Shown: positions 63,910 through 64,000 of the stretch, piece after piece
Layout: each line of letters starts with the position of its first letter
Numbering within the stretch: the stretch's first letter is position 1
Origin: Georgenia subflava
Lineage (GTDB): Bacteria; Actinomycetota; Actinomycetes; Actinomycetales; Actinomycetaceae
NCBI RefSeq assembly: GCF_009193155.1
Contig: NZ_VUKD01000006.1
Coordinates: 81,601-145,600 of the forward strand
Direction: 5' to 3'
Length of the DNA stretch: 64,000 nucleotides
Translations under genes and position numbers: made by a program
The notes under the pieces: model-generated
What the model was told of the DNA's origin: nothing
Seen by the model: the letters and a program-made list of their open reading frames with translations, nothing else
Databases searched by the model: none

Positions 63910-64000
63910 TTAACGGAGAGTTTGATCCTGGCTCAGGACGAACGCTGGCGGCGTGCTTAACACATGCAAGTCGAACGATGATGCCCAGCTTGCTGGGTTG
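63910..64000 (+). rRNA. rrs: 16S ribosomal RNA, 5' end (truncated by window edge)
   Basis: GAGTTTGATCCTGGCTCAG, followed by GACGAACGCTGGCGGCGTGC and TTAACACATGCAAGTCGAACG, is the universal 5' region of 16S rRNA. Aligning with E. coli numbering places the mature 5' end at about 63910. Only about 91 bases are in the window, reaching the first variable region (a stem with GCCCAGCTTGCTGGGTT). That stem form is common in Micrococcales. Confidence 0.97.

Noticed and set aside
63562..63960. Forward open frame of 132 codons across the rRNA leader
   Set aside because: It runs through promoter P2's leader into 16S rRNA and has no ribosome-binding site or homology.

Overview
The window is about 73% G+C with ATG/GTG/TTG starts, dense translational coupling (ATGA/GTGA overlaps) and many candidate leaderless promoters. 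It carries an actinobacterial division cluster (ftsW, sepF, a DivIVA/Wag31 protein, a C-terminal FtsZ tail), a PriA-type isomerase, a DUF222/HNH gene and an arginine cluster with ArgR. Together with the first ~90 bases of the 16S gene this points to a high-GC actinobacterium, most likely Micrococcales (Cellulomonadaceae/Bogoriellaceae-like). I cannot place the genus without a database comparison.

Layout. 1-11192: peptidoglycan and division cluster (mraY partial, murD, ftsW, murG, murC, ftsQ, ftsZ, pgeF, sepF, a YggT protein, divIVA) closed by a strong hairpin. 11269-17142: lspA, an RluD-type pseudouridine synthase, a GNAT protein and dnaE. 17171-27832: an S4 protein, hisD, a deazaflavin-type oxidoreductase, an MFS transporter, a reverse-strand RecQ helicase with a C-terminal phosphoribosyltransferase-like segment, then hisC-hisB-unknown-hisH-priA-SseB. 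27918-30472: infC-rpmI-rplT with a structured leader and an ATC-started infC, then a SpoU/TrmH methyltransferase. 30469-41078: accessory block between the methyltransferase and pheS: two sugar/nucleoside kinases, a CBS protein, an iron-siderophore uptake operon behind a DtxR/IdeR-like box, a repeat-bearing small protein, thpR and a DUF222/HNH protein. 41505-45207: pheST. 45200-49452: SDR, lipoprotein, flavodoxin and quinone oxidoreductase. 49517-60166: arginine genes argC-J-B-D-R-G and argH, with a reverse-strand arginine deiminase pair (arcA-arcB) between argG and argH. 60163-63157: two alkylation-repair proteins and tyrS. 63371-64000: two tandem rRNA promoters, a leader and the 5' end of 16S rRNA.

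Themes. (1) Two copies of a ~45-bp palindrome, differing by a compensatory base-pair change, lie between convergent genes (dnaE/S4 and argG/arcB). (2) Short tandem repeats with 24-36 bp periods recur at gene junctions, often in frame in poorly constrained N-termini or spanning a stop codon. (3) Many genes have a -10-like hexamer 6-8 nt before the start codon and no Shine-Dalgarno, which suggests leaderless mRNAs. (4) The usual anabolic argF between argD and argR is absent, and the only ornithine carbamoyltransferase visible here is the one paired with arginine deiminase. I found no CRISPR array, tRNA, insertion sequence or prophage.
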